This document shows positions 21,100-32,440 of a DNA stretch of 64,000 nt, piece after piece. Positions within the stretch are counted from its first letter, which is position 1. Every line of letters begins with the position of its first letter. Source of the DNA: Epiperipatus broadwayi (taxonomy: Eukaryota; Onychophora; Udeonychophora; Euonychophora; Peripatidae); the NCBI GenBank assembly GCA_028023455.1, contig JAQFVV010006341.1, positions 3,038,001-3,102,000 of the forward strand, in the 5' to 3' direction. Both the position numbers and the translations under genes were made by a program. Under the pieces are notes generated by a model. That model was not told where the DNA came from, searched no databases, and worked only from the letters and a program-made list of their open reading frames with translations.

Positions 21100-21605
21100 T
21101 GGTGGCATTTAAACTAATAATACTGGGGTGATCTGTTATGACCCTAGTCAGCTTATTGATCTTCAGGAACCAAGATCCTGGGAATAAGACATCACCTGCT
21201 GGTTTCTTCCACTGCTTCACTCTTGTGACACAGTTGCCTCGAAGATGACGAAGAAGAGTATGTGTTGCTTTTTTTCATAGTGTATATACTTTCAGACCTT
21301 TGGTTTTCTGGAGTAAGTAAGCTCATTGTGAAATTCCTAGTGGTGGGTGTATTATCACTTTAATCTTGCTTCTGTAAATTTAATTAGTATTTTAACTCTT
21401 ACTAATTAAATTTCCTGTTATCTGACAATTTAATTTTTCCTTCTGATAATATTTACTGTATACAATAAGTTTTAATTAAATATTTTTTAATAAAACAATT
21501 CACTTAATTTTAATCCAACTATTTATTATTTATCTATTTTATTTATGGTCTGTAAATTAATTTCATAATTTATTAAAGTACATAACTTATTAAAATATAT
21601 ATATT

Positions 21606-23650
21606 TCAATAATTCTCCCCTTACTACAGAAATCTGGTTACTATGTTTTACACATAATCTTGTAAATTTTTTACGTCTCTATCTTTTATGTAGGGGACTG
21701 GATGATCTACGTTCTATTGGTTGCATGGGTATTTCATTTTACATTTCTGTTACTGCTTCAGCTTCACTACATTCTAACTGAATCTGTTGTTTCTTTTGAA
21801 TTTTTCCATCAGGCACTTCATCAACTATTTCTTGTTTTCCGCAGGTTTTGGTTGTTTCTTTATTAGTTTATAGTTGCCATTGGAAACTAGTTGTCTTGTG
21901 ACTTGTCAGCAGACATGGTTTATATGTCTCCAATATTCTGTTCCATTCTGTATTTGAATGGTTACTATCTATTTAGTTTGTTGATGATTATACCTTCACC
22001 CTATTTCTTTTTGATCAGATTGCGTACCCATACTTTATCACCCATTTCATATAGTTGTCTTTGCTGTTATACTGAAAATGTTTGTCTATTTTTGGAAGTA
22101 ACATTGCTAATTTTATATGCAATTTCCTGCCCATCATTAACTCAGCTGAAGATTTACCTGGAAGTGTCAGTGGCATGGAATATTGATGTAGCGTAGCATC
22201 ATATAAAGCTTGCACATTAGTATTATTAGTCTTAGAGCTTTTTTAATTTTTTGAATGACCGTCTCAGCCAGGCCGTTCAATTCAGGATTATTGGGGGGGG
22301 GGTGTGTGCACAGATATATGTCATTCCTTTATCTTCCATTTCTTGAGCTGTGAATCCAGCACCATTATCAGAAACAATTATTTCTGGTAATCCATGCCAT
22401 GAAAAAATTGCGTTTAAACTTTATATTGTTTCACTAGCACTTTTATTTTTCATGATGCAATATTTTGCCCATTTAGAGTATGCATCTATGAGTATGAGAA
22501 ATATTTTCCCATTGATTGGCCTTGCACAATCCATGTGAAGTCTCTGCAATGGTTTACTTGCTTTAGATCATGGTGTATACTCCTTAAGTTTCATACTCAT
22601 TTTGGACTGACAAGCTGTGCATTTCTTAATGTGTTTCTCAGTGTTATAGTTATCTTTTCCCACCAGATATAGCTACATGCTAGAGCTTTTGCGTGCACAA
22701 GTCCTGGATGGCCTTCATGCAATAATCTTAAAAACCTTTTCTTTACTCTGTTGGTATTACTACCTGCCACCCATTAACACACAATCCTTACTGACTGATA
22801 ACTTGTCATGATTTGTCCAAAAAGCAGTTGCAAGGCATTGTAGTTTCTTAGGTGGCTGGCTATTTTAATCCAGCCTATCAGCAGCTGCTCCCTTTTACCG
22901 GTCCTTGTCCATTTTGCTACTGTATTGCTGTTTAAAATGGGGTGACCTTAGGACACCTATATAATTAATTTCTACGTCATTACCTTGTTGTTCATCTTTG
23001 TCTGGATTGCTAGACAAAGCATCAGCATGTGGAATCTCTCCCTTTTTTGTATGACAACTGGTAATCATACGATGCCAATATATAACACATGGGGACTGAA
23101 ATGGTCAGGTGTTAGCTAAGATACCCAATAATGGCTTGTGATCAGTTACTATGTGAGAAGATCTACCGAATATATATTGGTGAAATTTTTTTAATCTGAA
23201 CATTCTCTAAGCTTTAGAAATGTTGTTAATGCATAGGCTAGGGGTCATTCACCATTATAACATGAATGACAAAACTGCCCCACACCTTATTCTGAAGCAT
23301 CTGTTAAGCGCGTTTCAAGATTAGTATCAAAATGAACCAGAAATTTGTCTGAGGACAAAAACTGCCCCGCTCTTTATTCTGAAGCATCTGTTCAGCGTGT
23401 TTCAAGATTACTATCAAAACAAACCAGAAATTTGTCTGAGGACAAGAGCTTTAGTTTACATAAAAGCTTCCTCATGTATTTTTAACCACTGACACTCTTG
23501 ATTTTTCTTTAATAATTCAGAGAATTTGCTACTTTAGCCTTATTCTGTAGATTACACCATCTAATCCTTGTAATAAAGCATTAATTTTTCCTTGTAATAT
23601 ATTCAGCACTGTTGAAATACTGAACGATAGCCAATTGCAGTTATAAAATC
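21606..23650 (-). pseudogene. Gypsy element A, pol 3' part: RT end, RNase H, integrase, polypurine tract
   Basis: Read right to left on the - strand. The reverse transcriptase continues at 23648-23560 (NWLSF..., INALLQGLDGVIY, where 'RLPFG' and the palm usually lie). RNase H follows near 23230-23110 (LKKFHQYIFGRSS, then VTDHKPLLGIL). The integrase core has LHMDCARP at 22527-22542 with the first Asp, LILIDAYSKW near 22470, VSDNGAGF at 22353-22376 with the second Asp, and NGLAE near 22262-22277 with the Glu. Downstream, LPGKSSAELMMGRKLHIKL near 22090-22170 is the usual gypsy integrase C-terminal block. AAGGGGAGAA at 21622-21613 is a likely polypurine tract, so a 3' LTR should lie to its left, but no matching 5' LTR was found. 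Many stops and frameshifts. The element continues at 32903 beyond the nested insertion. Confidence 0.85.
23268..23445. repeat. Tandem duplication inside gypsy A RNase H region
   Basis: Two units of about 85 bp, each running from GACAAAA(A)CTGCCCC through TTATTCTGAAGCATCTGTT to AACCAGAAATTTGTCTGAG, lie head to tail at 23268 and 23353. They have since diverged by a handful of bases. This breaks the RNase H frame. Confidence 0.85.
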
Positions 23651-23679
23651 TGCGATATAGATAATTGTGCTATATATAT
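23651..23679 (+). repeat. Gypsy B 5' LTR, first piece
   Basis: TGCGATATAGATAATTGTGC followed by TATATATAT matches the start of the 3' LTR at 32441 (TGCGATATAAACAATTGTGC). The LTR is cut here by C1 and resumes at 28091. Confidence 0.85.
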
Positions 23680-25685
23680 TGTACCCTCACTTCCAGAAAA
23701 TATATAGTATAATAAAATGTGACTATCTCAGATAAATGGTTATGCTCGGCTAAAATATGTATAATTATTACTAAAGATATTCTACAATTGTGCATCTTAT
23801 CAAACTAGTTCTAATTAACAAAATATCAATATGGTTCAATGTTATAAACTAAATAAATAAATATTTACTAAGTCATGAGACTATGAAGTGAGCTTTACAA
23901 TTAGTAATATGAATTACATTGAGCCAATATCCCGCACGATACTACCTCAATGGCACAAGAATACTATTCCCTCTTTCATTACCTCAACAAATAAATCTAT
24001 AGCATTCCTATGTCTTTAACAATAATTAATTAATTAAAGTAATATTAATAAATAAATTTTAATCTTTATCTCAAAGTAATATAACTAAAATATCTTGGGT
24101 TCTTTTTAAAATAATTCTAGGTAATTAAGATTCCTGTAGTTAAGCATGATAAGGGATTTAATATCAATCCTAACTACACCTAACTTATAACAATAATAAT
24201 AAATAAATAATATTAATAGTCTCCAATGTATAATTTAATCTCATCTATTTTCTTTATTATAGTAATAATCCTTAACAAAAAGAAGTAAATAATATACGTG
24301 ACTCTTAATCTTCATATAGTATCTTAAATAAGAATAATGTGGTAGAATCTTATAATTTAATAGTATGTGGCAATGAATATTATTATAATCTTGTATAATA
24401 TATTGTAATTATCTTATGACCATTATAACACTCGTATGCTAATGTCAATAAATTTATGTAAATCATATTAAAAGAATACTTTACTTCTTAAACAATAATT
24501 TGATTCATACTGTGCAAATATTATGTTTTAATTCAAGTTATCTGTTGTCATATGTTGCGGTGTAAAATAATTGATTCGACACACAATTTTATAAAGAAGT
24601 TTAACAAATTTTATTACATTAACTTTAATAAACAACTTATATACACTATTTACATCCCAAGAGGAAAAAAAAAATAAAAAAAAATTCTTACATTATTATA
24701 ATTTCTATTATCCAACTTACTCAAATATTCTAGACATTTATTAAATTTTTTGAAAAATAACAGTTAATAGTATTTAGGAACCTGCATTTTTTTTAAACAT
24801 CATTTAATATCAAATATTACTATGGTATGCTTTCATCAAAAGTATACATCATTTGTGAAAAAAAAAAAATAACAACTAAAAAATGTTTATTCCAGCTAAA
24901 TATACTACAGATATATTTCATTATAATATAGTTGTCATACATTATATCTTCTAATGAGTATTAATTTAGTATCAACTAAATGTATGTGCTGATGTAACTC
25001 CTTAATATTGGGTAATATTTATCAAGTATATAATTATTTATTTATTTCCGATGTTCTATTATAATATATCACTTATTAAAATATGAGATACATTTAAGCT
25101 TTTTTAAAAAATAATACTTAAAGTTGTTCAACAATTTTGCAAAACAAAATTTACTTATAAATTACACATCTTCATAGAGTTACTAAATTAAAAAAAAAAA
25201 AAAATTCTATGATTCTTTTTTTGATCTAACTTTATTCTCTACTTTACTTGAATTGATCATATTCACATAACTACTAACTCATATACTATTCCTATTTCAG
25301 ACTAATAAAATTTGACATTTAAGTATCGTTTAATCTCCTTTTAGTCTATTTTCAATTTACTATTTTTTTTGTTAAAATTGCTATATAAACTCATCCCTAT
25401 ATTTCGTCAAAATACTTACAATATACTCTTAAATCAACAAATAAATTTACATATAAAAATATTAATTTAAACTATCTAATAATACCGAAAAGATTACTTC
25501 ACTTATTAATTTGTGAACAAAATACAAAAAAAAAAGACTTGTACCAATATAAATCAATACTTTAACCATATAACAGAAATACTAAAGTTTAGTCACGAAA
25601 GAATCATACAATTACTTCCCTCATTAAGTTATAATAAATTTATACTATAAAAATAGAAGTATGCATATTTTAAAAAATAAAATAA

Positions 25686-25759
25686 ATTTCTATAAATCTT
25701 ATGCGTGTACAATGTATTCATAAATTTCTATAAATCTTATGCGTGTACAATGTATTCAC
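25686..25759. repeat. Tandem duplication, about 38 bp x 2, in C1
   Basis: TAAATTTCTATAAATCTTAT followed by GCGTGTACAATGTATTCA occurs twice in direct succession without visible differences, so the duplication is recent compared with the divergence of C1 from C2. Confidence 0.9.
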
Positions 25760-27099
25760 GTATCCATACATTCATCCAAAATCATATATTTGGTTCATCT
25801 AAAGAGAGGAAAAACAAAATACATTAAAATTATTAATTTTATACAATCATTACCATAAGTGATATTCCCACTTGTTAATCACTTAGATGATGTCTTCTCG
25901 GACCATAAATTAACAAAATAATGTAATATTCATACATTACAATCATACTCAAAATATTAAGCTTTTAAGTTATTAAAAAAAAATCCTTTATGAAATTAAG
26001 TAATATATCGATATGTAATTAATTTTTTATGTATCTTTCTTATCCCTAAAAGATAAATAACTACTTAATATTTAAAATTAATGAAATAAATCAAAAAATA
26101 TCTACGTTAGTCTCCCACGTTTTCACAAAATAAAAATGTTCTTTTTTCCTCGGGTAATGAAACTTCCCAACAGCAACTGCTTCCCTTTTCTCGTAGCACA
26201 TGCTTAAATAGTTTCCATAAAATAAGACTAACGGCAGTTTCTTTTTTTTAAAAAAAATAAGGATCCGGATTTATTAATAAAGAAAAATTCTTCAAAAGTT
26301 ATTACTTTCCTAGGATTAAATGATGGCTCATAGTGGTTTTTTTAAAATACGATAAAATTGATTCGGGCGTCCGCATACACTTATTGCGCACTTTTTTAAA
26401 AATTATTTCAACAAATCAATTTTTTTAATTCTTCCGTATAACCAGCATACAGAATTTAAACCATGACATTTTCTTTTATGTCTACAGGTATTTATTTGCT
26501 ATTAAAGTTTCCAAATTATCGGCTTTTAAAAATTATTTACATATGTATAGTCTTAAAATAACAAAGACTTAATATGTCAGGTATTTCAGTAATTATCTAA
26601 ACTTCCATTTTTTTTTACCCAAAGACAGTTTTAAAATAAATTATTTTAACTACTTTCTTCACAAAGAAGTATTTTCTGCATATTTTTACAAAATATCTAT
26701 TTTTTAAAAAATTCCTACAAGGTTTAAATTTACTTCTTCTTTTTTTTGTTTACCGTATTATTTTGCCGGTCTTGTATAAATATTGTCTTTCCATATGATG
26801 TCTAACGTATTAACTTTATCCATAAATTATTTATTTTAATTAATATTGCTTCAACTACATTTTTAATCAAATATCTCCAATATACTTTCTATAAATGTGG
26901 TACTTCCATGATTATTTGATAGTAAAATTAGGTTTTGACAAAAACAGTTGCCAAGGGATTATAATTAATTAGCACTGCATATTCAGACGGTACAATTTCT
27001 TAACTTATTCAACTACTCTCTTTATGAAATAATAATTATTAAGAGAGCGGTTATAGCATTACACTTGGCTATATTAAATGGCACACTTAACTAACAGAA

Positions 27100-27165
27100 G
27101 AAAAAGCACACCAAACAATTGAACCTCGGCTTTTTATACCGGAATAAATTACCCACTTGATTGGT
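27100..27165 (-). promoter_or_regulatory. Candidate RNA polymerase II core promoter on the - strand of C1
   Basis: On the - strand CCAAT lies at 27164-27160 and TATAAAAA at 27138-27131 within GGTATAAAAAGCCGAGG. A possible start near TTCAATTG lies about 25-30 bases further down. The GC content rises locally (CCGG, GCCGAGG), unlike the surroundings. In C2 only the CCAAT part (ATTGGTCAATT on the + strand near 47458) is visibly conserved. Inference from motifs only. Confidence 0.45.
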
Positions 27166-28090
27166 AAATTAAACAATCGCCTTGCTAGCCTATCTACATA
27201 TCTAGCCAACAATACAAAATCAAAACTAAAAATAAATAATGACTCATCTAATATTTATTACATTATTTAATTCCCAAATTAATTTTTATCTTTTATTTAA
27301 ATCCATTAAACATTTTTTTTTAAATATATATATCTTTATCTCACTTTTAGTTTTTAATAGATTTATTTTCCAAAACTAAAAATCTACTTTTATTCATTAT
27401 ATTCATTTTTAAAACAAAAAACACGATTTAATATTTTATACTAGCTAATTTTATTTTTATCTCGTGATAGCCAATATAATATTTCAATCCTATAATAGAA
27501 TCTTAAAACAGTTTTGCAATTTCAGCTAAAAACTCGCAAGCATATGTGTACAGATATCTATCTGTCACATGACTTACAACACAGAAACGCTTATAATTAG
27601 CTGAAAATAAACTAACAATTCAATTTTTTTTAAATATTTTTTTAAATAAAATAATATGACAACTTTTAAAATAATAATTCGATATTATAGAATCAAATAT
27701 TCATCTTCTACCATATACTATTAATAAATAAATATTTTACATTCATTTACTAAATATTAATTTTTATTAATAATAAATATACCATTTATTTAACTTTGAG
27801 TTGTTACTTTTAAATTTTGGCTCTAAACATTTATTTACAAAACCTATTAATGCAATATTTATCATGGCCAGTTTTCCCAACCATATAATATTACCATTCA
27901 TCCTTATTTAACCGTTTTTCTCAAATATTAGCATAATTTTACACATCAAATATTCTTATTTTACTTTAATTAGACTTTTAAAAGATTGTTAACAAAACAT
28001 CAACATCACACCACTGAAATACATCTTAAATTTAAAATTTTTTAATAAAATTGATAGAACAATTTATGAAGACCTAAACAAAAGGGTACA

Positions 28091-28627
28091 ATATATATAT
28101 GTATATATTTAGAACATAAAGAAATAAGGTAATTAGAGATAAAGTAATGATATTACCAGATTAGAAAATGATTAACTAAAGGATAAGTAACCAATATAAA
28201 TCAATTATTTTCTAGAACATTCCACATTATGGGGAAATATATAAAAACCTGGAGATAAGAGAAGGGATTACACACACTGACATCACAGGAGCTGATTGTG
28301 CTTACAGAAGATACAAAGTAGTCAAGTGTAAGGGAGACTGTGAAGGGACCCAATGAACTCCATCACTGAAGATACCAAAGTGGACCTAGGGACTACACTG
28401 GCCACATCAGCTTTATTATTTATTTACTCCTTGGCCATGCGTATTGTAAGTAATTATAGATATGTAATATATATTAAGCATTATTAGATAAATCTTAATA
28501 TTGTGTAACTTGTGGCAATAAAGTCTGTCATTAGTTATAATAACTTGATTTCTAAACTACTTATTGTTTCTATTGGTCTGATCACCTTTACCCCTGATTG
28601 TAAGATTCATGGTGGCTATACATAGCA
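28091..28627 (+). repeat. Gypsy B 5' LTR, main piece
   Basis: Resumes after C1 with ATATATATATGTATATATTT and aligns to the 3' LTR across its length. Shared segments include CACAGGAGCTGAT, CTTACAGAAGATACAAAG, ACCAAAGTGGACCTAG and TATTAAGCATTATTAG. It ends CATAGCA at 28627. It carries an extra segment (about 28222-28285, ATTATGGGGAAATATATAAAAACCTGG...) not found in the 3' LTR, including a possible TATA-type ATATAAAA. The 3' LTR may have lost it. Confidence 0.88.
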
Positions 28628-28633
28628 CAAAAA

Positions 28634-28651
28634 TGGCACAGTTGACAGGAT
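28634..28651 (+). other. Candidate primer-binding site of gypsy B
   Basis: TGGCACAGTTGACAGGAT begins 6 bases after the 5' LTR end, the position where a tRNA 3' end would pair; TGG is the usual start of such sites. The primer tRNA was not identified. Confidence 0.5.
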
Positions 28652-28744
28652 CAAGTTCAACTGATAATTTTTGCATTATGGTAGAATTGTATATTTGGAA
28701 ATAGAGGAAGAAAGAAAGAAAAAAAATTTTTTTTTTCTTATTAG

Positions 28745-29300
28745 TTGTTCAGAGTAAGAGTTAAAATAACAGCTGTGCCGCAAAAGACACTAAATGAGTT
28801 TAACGTAAATAGTTCTGTGGATTACCCAATTTATCTCAAAAGTATTGAGAAATTTTTTTTATTAATGGGACTATTAGTGGTTCCATTAAAGTTACCATAT
28901 TGTTATGCCAGGCAACAAGTGATAGAAATCACCAATCTATTATGCGATCATGAAGAACCAGAGAAATTGCCATATGAAGTAGTAGTTGAAAAGCTAAATA
29001 ATTTTTTTAGCCCCAAACCTAAGCATGTAGCATGGCTACATTTTAGAAATAGATGGAAAAATAAAGGGGAACACATTTGGGATTGATCAAGTATTGAGGG
29101 AACTCGCTAAGAATTATAGTTGTGGTGATGCATTAGAGGATACCCTACATGAACAATTACTTTGGGGGATGTCCAACGATAGGCTGAGACAGCAGTTACT
29201 GGCCTCAAGAGACTTGACATATGAACAAGAAATCAAACTGGGAGTATACCATGAAATAGTACTTGACCAAGCAAAGGAATTTCGAAAATTTTACTAATAA
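28745..29300 (+). pseudogene. Gypsy B gag (capsid-like part), frameshifted
   Basis: Two overlapping frames make up a gypsy gag. The first, to 29086, includes LPYEVVVEKLNNFFSPKPK and LHFRNRWKNKGEHI, the 'Y..L...L..HF.PKP....R..F..R.Q..GE.I' pattern of gypsy capsids. After a one-base shift near 29080 the second reads VLRELAKNYSCGDALEDTL, LLWGMSNDRLRQQLL and LTYEQEIKL, continuing the same domain. No ATG begins the first frame; a stop lies just upstream, so the N-terminus is also broken. Confidence 0.82.
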
Positions 29301-29391
29301 TAATGAAAGTAGTGCATTTGTAGGAAAAACAAAATAAATATCAACCTGCTAAAAGTAAGACAAAAGTAATTGTTTGCTACTGTTATGCAAG

Positions 29392-29640
29392 TGCAGATTT
29401 AACAAAGAGCATTGTAGATCCTGTGGCAAAGTAGGTCATTTAGAAAAAGCATGTAGATATAATGAGGAAAAAGGATCATAGTGTATTGTCCACTTTTCCA
29501 AAAGGAAACAAAATGTGAGGTTTTATAATACCCAGGATGCTCATTGCAACCAATTGATGTCGATGAAATTAGTAGATACAAATTGAAAATGGAAATTGAC
29601 AGTGGGTTGGGTGTATGAATGATGGCTGGAGAATGGAAAA
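29392..29640 (+). pseudogene. Gypsy B zinc knuckle and protease remnant
   Basis: CRSCGKVGHLEKAC near 29413-29454 is a C-x2-C-x4-H-x4-C nucleocapsid knuckle, preceded by CRFNKEH. About 110 bases on, in a different frame, KLKMEIDSGLGV contains the Asp-Ser-Gly of a retroviral-type aspartic protease at 29598-29606. A stop follows almost at once. The rest of the protease is not readable in one frame. Confidence 0.75.
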
Positions 29641-29939
29641 TAGTAATAGAAAATTGTGTGAAGCCCCCTATATTTTTTGAACTAGTTTAAGAGTGAAAGA
29701 TGCTAGTAGTAATACTAAGATAATATTAGAGAAAGTAGAAGTGTAGGGATTAAAAAAAGAGTCCATAGTTTATCATTGTATATAACACAAAGTGATATTA
29801 ATTCTATTATAGGTAGGGAATGGTTTGATGTTTTGGAAATAGAAATATGTACTGTTAACAATACCACTATGGAGGAAGAAATAATTTAGTAATACAGAAA
29901 ACCAAATCAGTACTATGCCAGTCAACATAGTCTTTCAAG

Positions 29940-30450
29940 ATGGTGCAACTCCCATGATTTGCAGGCCTAGAAAAGTTCCATTTGCACTACAAGCTAAAGT
30001 GGAACAAGAGTTAAATAATTTAATTGCAAGGAAGTGTTGACACTGGTCAAGAAGTCCGATTGGCCATATCTAAACCAAATGGACAAATCCACACTATGGG
30101 AATTACCACCTAAAGTAAATAAGAACCTTGCAAGGAGTCAGTATCTGGTGCCTAACAGAGAAATATTAGCCAATAAGGAAAAGTTAAGTAATTTTTCTAA
30201 AATCGATTGGAGATTGGAATTCCATCAGATTCCAGTTTCTAAATGCACCTCTGAATTATTAATGCTTACTAATCAAAAGGGATTGTTTAACTACAATTGG
30301 CTGACTTTTGGAATTTCTGGCACATCAAATATCTTCCAAGCCAAGATAGTCATGCTGTTCCAACAAATGGAAAGTATAATACCATATTTAGATGACATTT
30401 TAATAGTTTCTAATTCAGAAGAGAAATTACGTGAGTGACTTTTTAAAGTT
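29940..30450 (+). pseudogene. Gypsy B reverse transcriptase
   Basis: It starts with ICRPRKVPFALQAKVEQEL near 29958, the usual '..RPVPFALR..VE.EL..L' entry to the gypsy reverse transcriptase. After a shift near 30030 it continues with VKKSDWP, KLSNFSKIDWRLEFHQIPV, KGLFNYNWLTFGISGTSNI and the catalytic YLDDIL at 30385-30402. Tyr-Leu-Asp-Asp is the standard gypsy active site. One of the palm residues is altered (IDW in place of the usual LDLS around the first Asp), but the Asp is kept. Confidence 0.88.
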
Positions 30451-30769
30451 TGTGATAAATTAGCTACTTTGGAGCTAAAATAAACCCAGAAAAATATCTG
30501 GATGATGACTGAAATAAAGTTCTTTTTGCATATATCAAGCAAGGGAAAGAGACCCCCCAGAAAATTGCAACCGTAATGGAAGCCCCAAAACTCAGAAATG
30601 AACGAAAACTACAGGCTTTTCTGACTTAATTATTTTGAAACTTTTCTAAGGTGAAAAGTGCATATAGCACAACCATTGTATAATTTGTTAAGAAAGTGAC
30701 AAAAATGGTATTGGGATCAAATCCAAGGAAAAGCATTTAGTGCTACAAAGGAATTGCTGATGTCAGATA

Positions 30770-31030
30770 GTTTATTGATACACTATGACAGCAGCCTCAA
30801 ATTGATAATAACTGACACATTGGATTTTAGGGTCAGAACGGTATTTAAGTCATACAGCGGTTGAGAGTGAGCGACCAATAGTTTTTATTTCTAGAACATT
30901 AACCTAAGCAGAGCAAAACTACAGTCAGATAAAGAGGGATTGGCTATTATATTTGCTGTAAAAAATTTCACCAATATTTATATGGTTGGCAATTCAAGAT
31001 CTTTACTTATCACAACCCGCTGACAGGAAT
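30770..31030 (+). pseudogene. Gypsy B RNase H remnant
   Basis: Readable in pieces across frames: SLLIHYDSSLKLIITD (first catalytic Asp region), then EGLAIIFAVKNF with the family's Glu, then the expected 'DH.PL' region, which appears as YHNPLTGI. Several stops. Confidence 0.7.
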
Positions 31031-31369
31031 ATCAGAAATTAAACCCCATCTGATCACTTGAGCCCTAGAATGTAGCATTGGTTAAATTTACTAGCAGCTT
31101 ACAATTTTGAGCTAAATTTTAAAAAAGGAAAATGTTATTAAGCATGCAGATGTGCTGTTGAGAGTCCTAAATGAAATCAGCTCCACAGAAAATGGACCCA
31201 ACCATTAACTACATGGACAAAAGCTGAGCATGGTTACAACTTGTTAATAGAATAGATTAGCAAAGGCTGGCCCAGAGGTCAGCTTGAGGTACTTCATAAA
31301 GCTATATGGGACATAAGAGAAAAACTATAAATAAGGGATGCATGTTAATGGATGATAGAGTATTAATAC

Positions 31370-32215
31370 CTAGTAGTTGTCATCAAGTTCTGCAACTTAT
31401 TCATCAGGGCCATCCTGGTATTGTACGGGCCAAAACACTTGTGCAATGTTATGTTTGATGGCCCAAAATTAATTCTGAGATAGAAGAATTTGTGAAAAAA
31501 TAACAAGTGAAACACCAATGTTCCAAAAAAAATTATGTGACTTGGCCTGTAGTCGAAAAAGCTTGGAGCCATATTCATATTGACCATTCCACAGTTGCAT
31601 TTTTTTAGTAGTGATCGACTTGTATTCAAAGTGGACTGAATATAGAATTGTAAGAAATTTCAAAGTGGACTGAATATAGAATTGTAAGAAATATGACCAC
31701 TGAAGAAACAATCAGAAAACTTTAGGAAATCTTTGCTTTTCATGGTTTCTCTCAAACTGTAGTATCAGATCATGGAACCAGTTTTACATCCACTAAATTT
31801 GAATTTCCTGAAGGATTGGGGAATTAAATATATATCCATGCCCCCATACCACCACATGCCCAATGGGATTGCAGAAAAGGCAGTACAAATAGTAAAACAA
31901 ATGCTATGAAAGGAAGGTACTGCATATATACAAGACACATTCTGCTTTATTGTATCAGCACAGCATACCGATGAGTAATATGGGCAATTCTCCAGCTGAG
32001 ATGATATTTGGATGAAAAATCTGCATAAAGTTATCGCTGATTCTCCCAGATCAAAATTTTTCAAGTAAGGAAAACAGCACAGAATTGCAATACGTAGAGG
32101 CAGAAAAAGTCTGGGTAGAGATTTTTAGAAAAATATTGGGTGAAGGGCATAATCAAAGAACAACTGTTGTAACAAATAGTGCGAGACTGAAGTGGAAAAT
32201 CATGTGAAAATGTAA
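31370..32215 (+). pseudogene. Gypsy B integrase
   Basis: The H2C2-type zinc-binding part appears as CHQVLQLIHQGHPGI with the HxGHPG motif. The core domain follows. HIHIDHS near 31570 holds the first Asp, VVSDHGTSFTS near 31760 the second, and HMPNGIAEKAVQIVKQM near 31852-31910 the Glu. The C-terminal block NSPAEMIFG...ICIKLSLILP follows near 31986-32050. Stops and shifts occur at several places, including a 37-bp internal tandem duplication near 31623-31693. Confidence 0.85.
31623..31693. repeat. Tandem duplication, about 37 bp x 2, in gypsy B integrase
   Basis: TTCAAAGTGGACTGAATATA followed by GAATTGTAAGAAAT is repeated head to tail, adding a shift to the integrase frame. Confidence 0.9.
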
Positions 32216-32428
32216 ATCATATCAGATATAGGGAAGAAGAAATTGAGTGAATTGGAAATAATATAGTTCCCAACATTCCAAATTATGTAAAGAAGTCAGA
32301 CTCATCAGAAGTAAATGAAGAGAACAGAGCAGACAAGGACATGACTGATGAAAAGAAAACATCCTAAAAACAAGAAGGAACCGAGTTATCTGACAAACTA
32401 TGAAAGACTTCAAAAATTGTAAATTTAG

Positions 32429-32440
32429 AAGTGGAGGGGG
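32429..32440 (+). other. Gypsy B polypurine tract
   Basis: GAAGTGGAGGGGG-type purine run (one T) ends immediately before the 3' LTR start TGCGATATA. It is the expected plus-strand primer site and fixes the LTR boundary. Confidence 0.8.

Larger units (their letters stand above)
23680..28090. mobile_element. Element C1: 4.4-kb non-coding TG...CA element inside gypsy B 5' LTR
   Basis: The ends are inverted: TGTACCCT at 23680 and AGGGTACA ending at 28090, flanked on both sides by ATATAT-type sequence belonging to the interrupted LTR. No protein domain can be read on either strand in 4411 bases. A diverged relative, C2, lies at 43549-48396. The TG...CA termini with a short inverted repeat are typical of LTRs. 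Read on the - strand, the element has a CCAAT/TATA-type promoter (27131-27164). One reading is a very long solo LTR in - orientation. The alternative is a large non-autonomous DNA element with 8-bp terminal inverted repeats. The target duplication cannot be measured because the site is an (AT)n run. Confidence 0.75.

Noticed and set aside
23680-28090. C1 as a DNA virus-like or Polinton element
   Set aside because: No polymerase, integrase, ATPase or capsid fragment could be read on either strand, and the ends do not start with AG as Polintons do.
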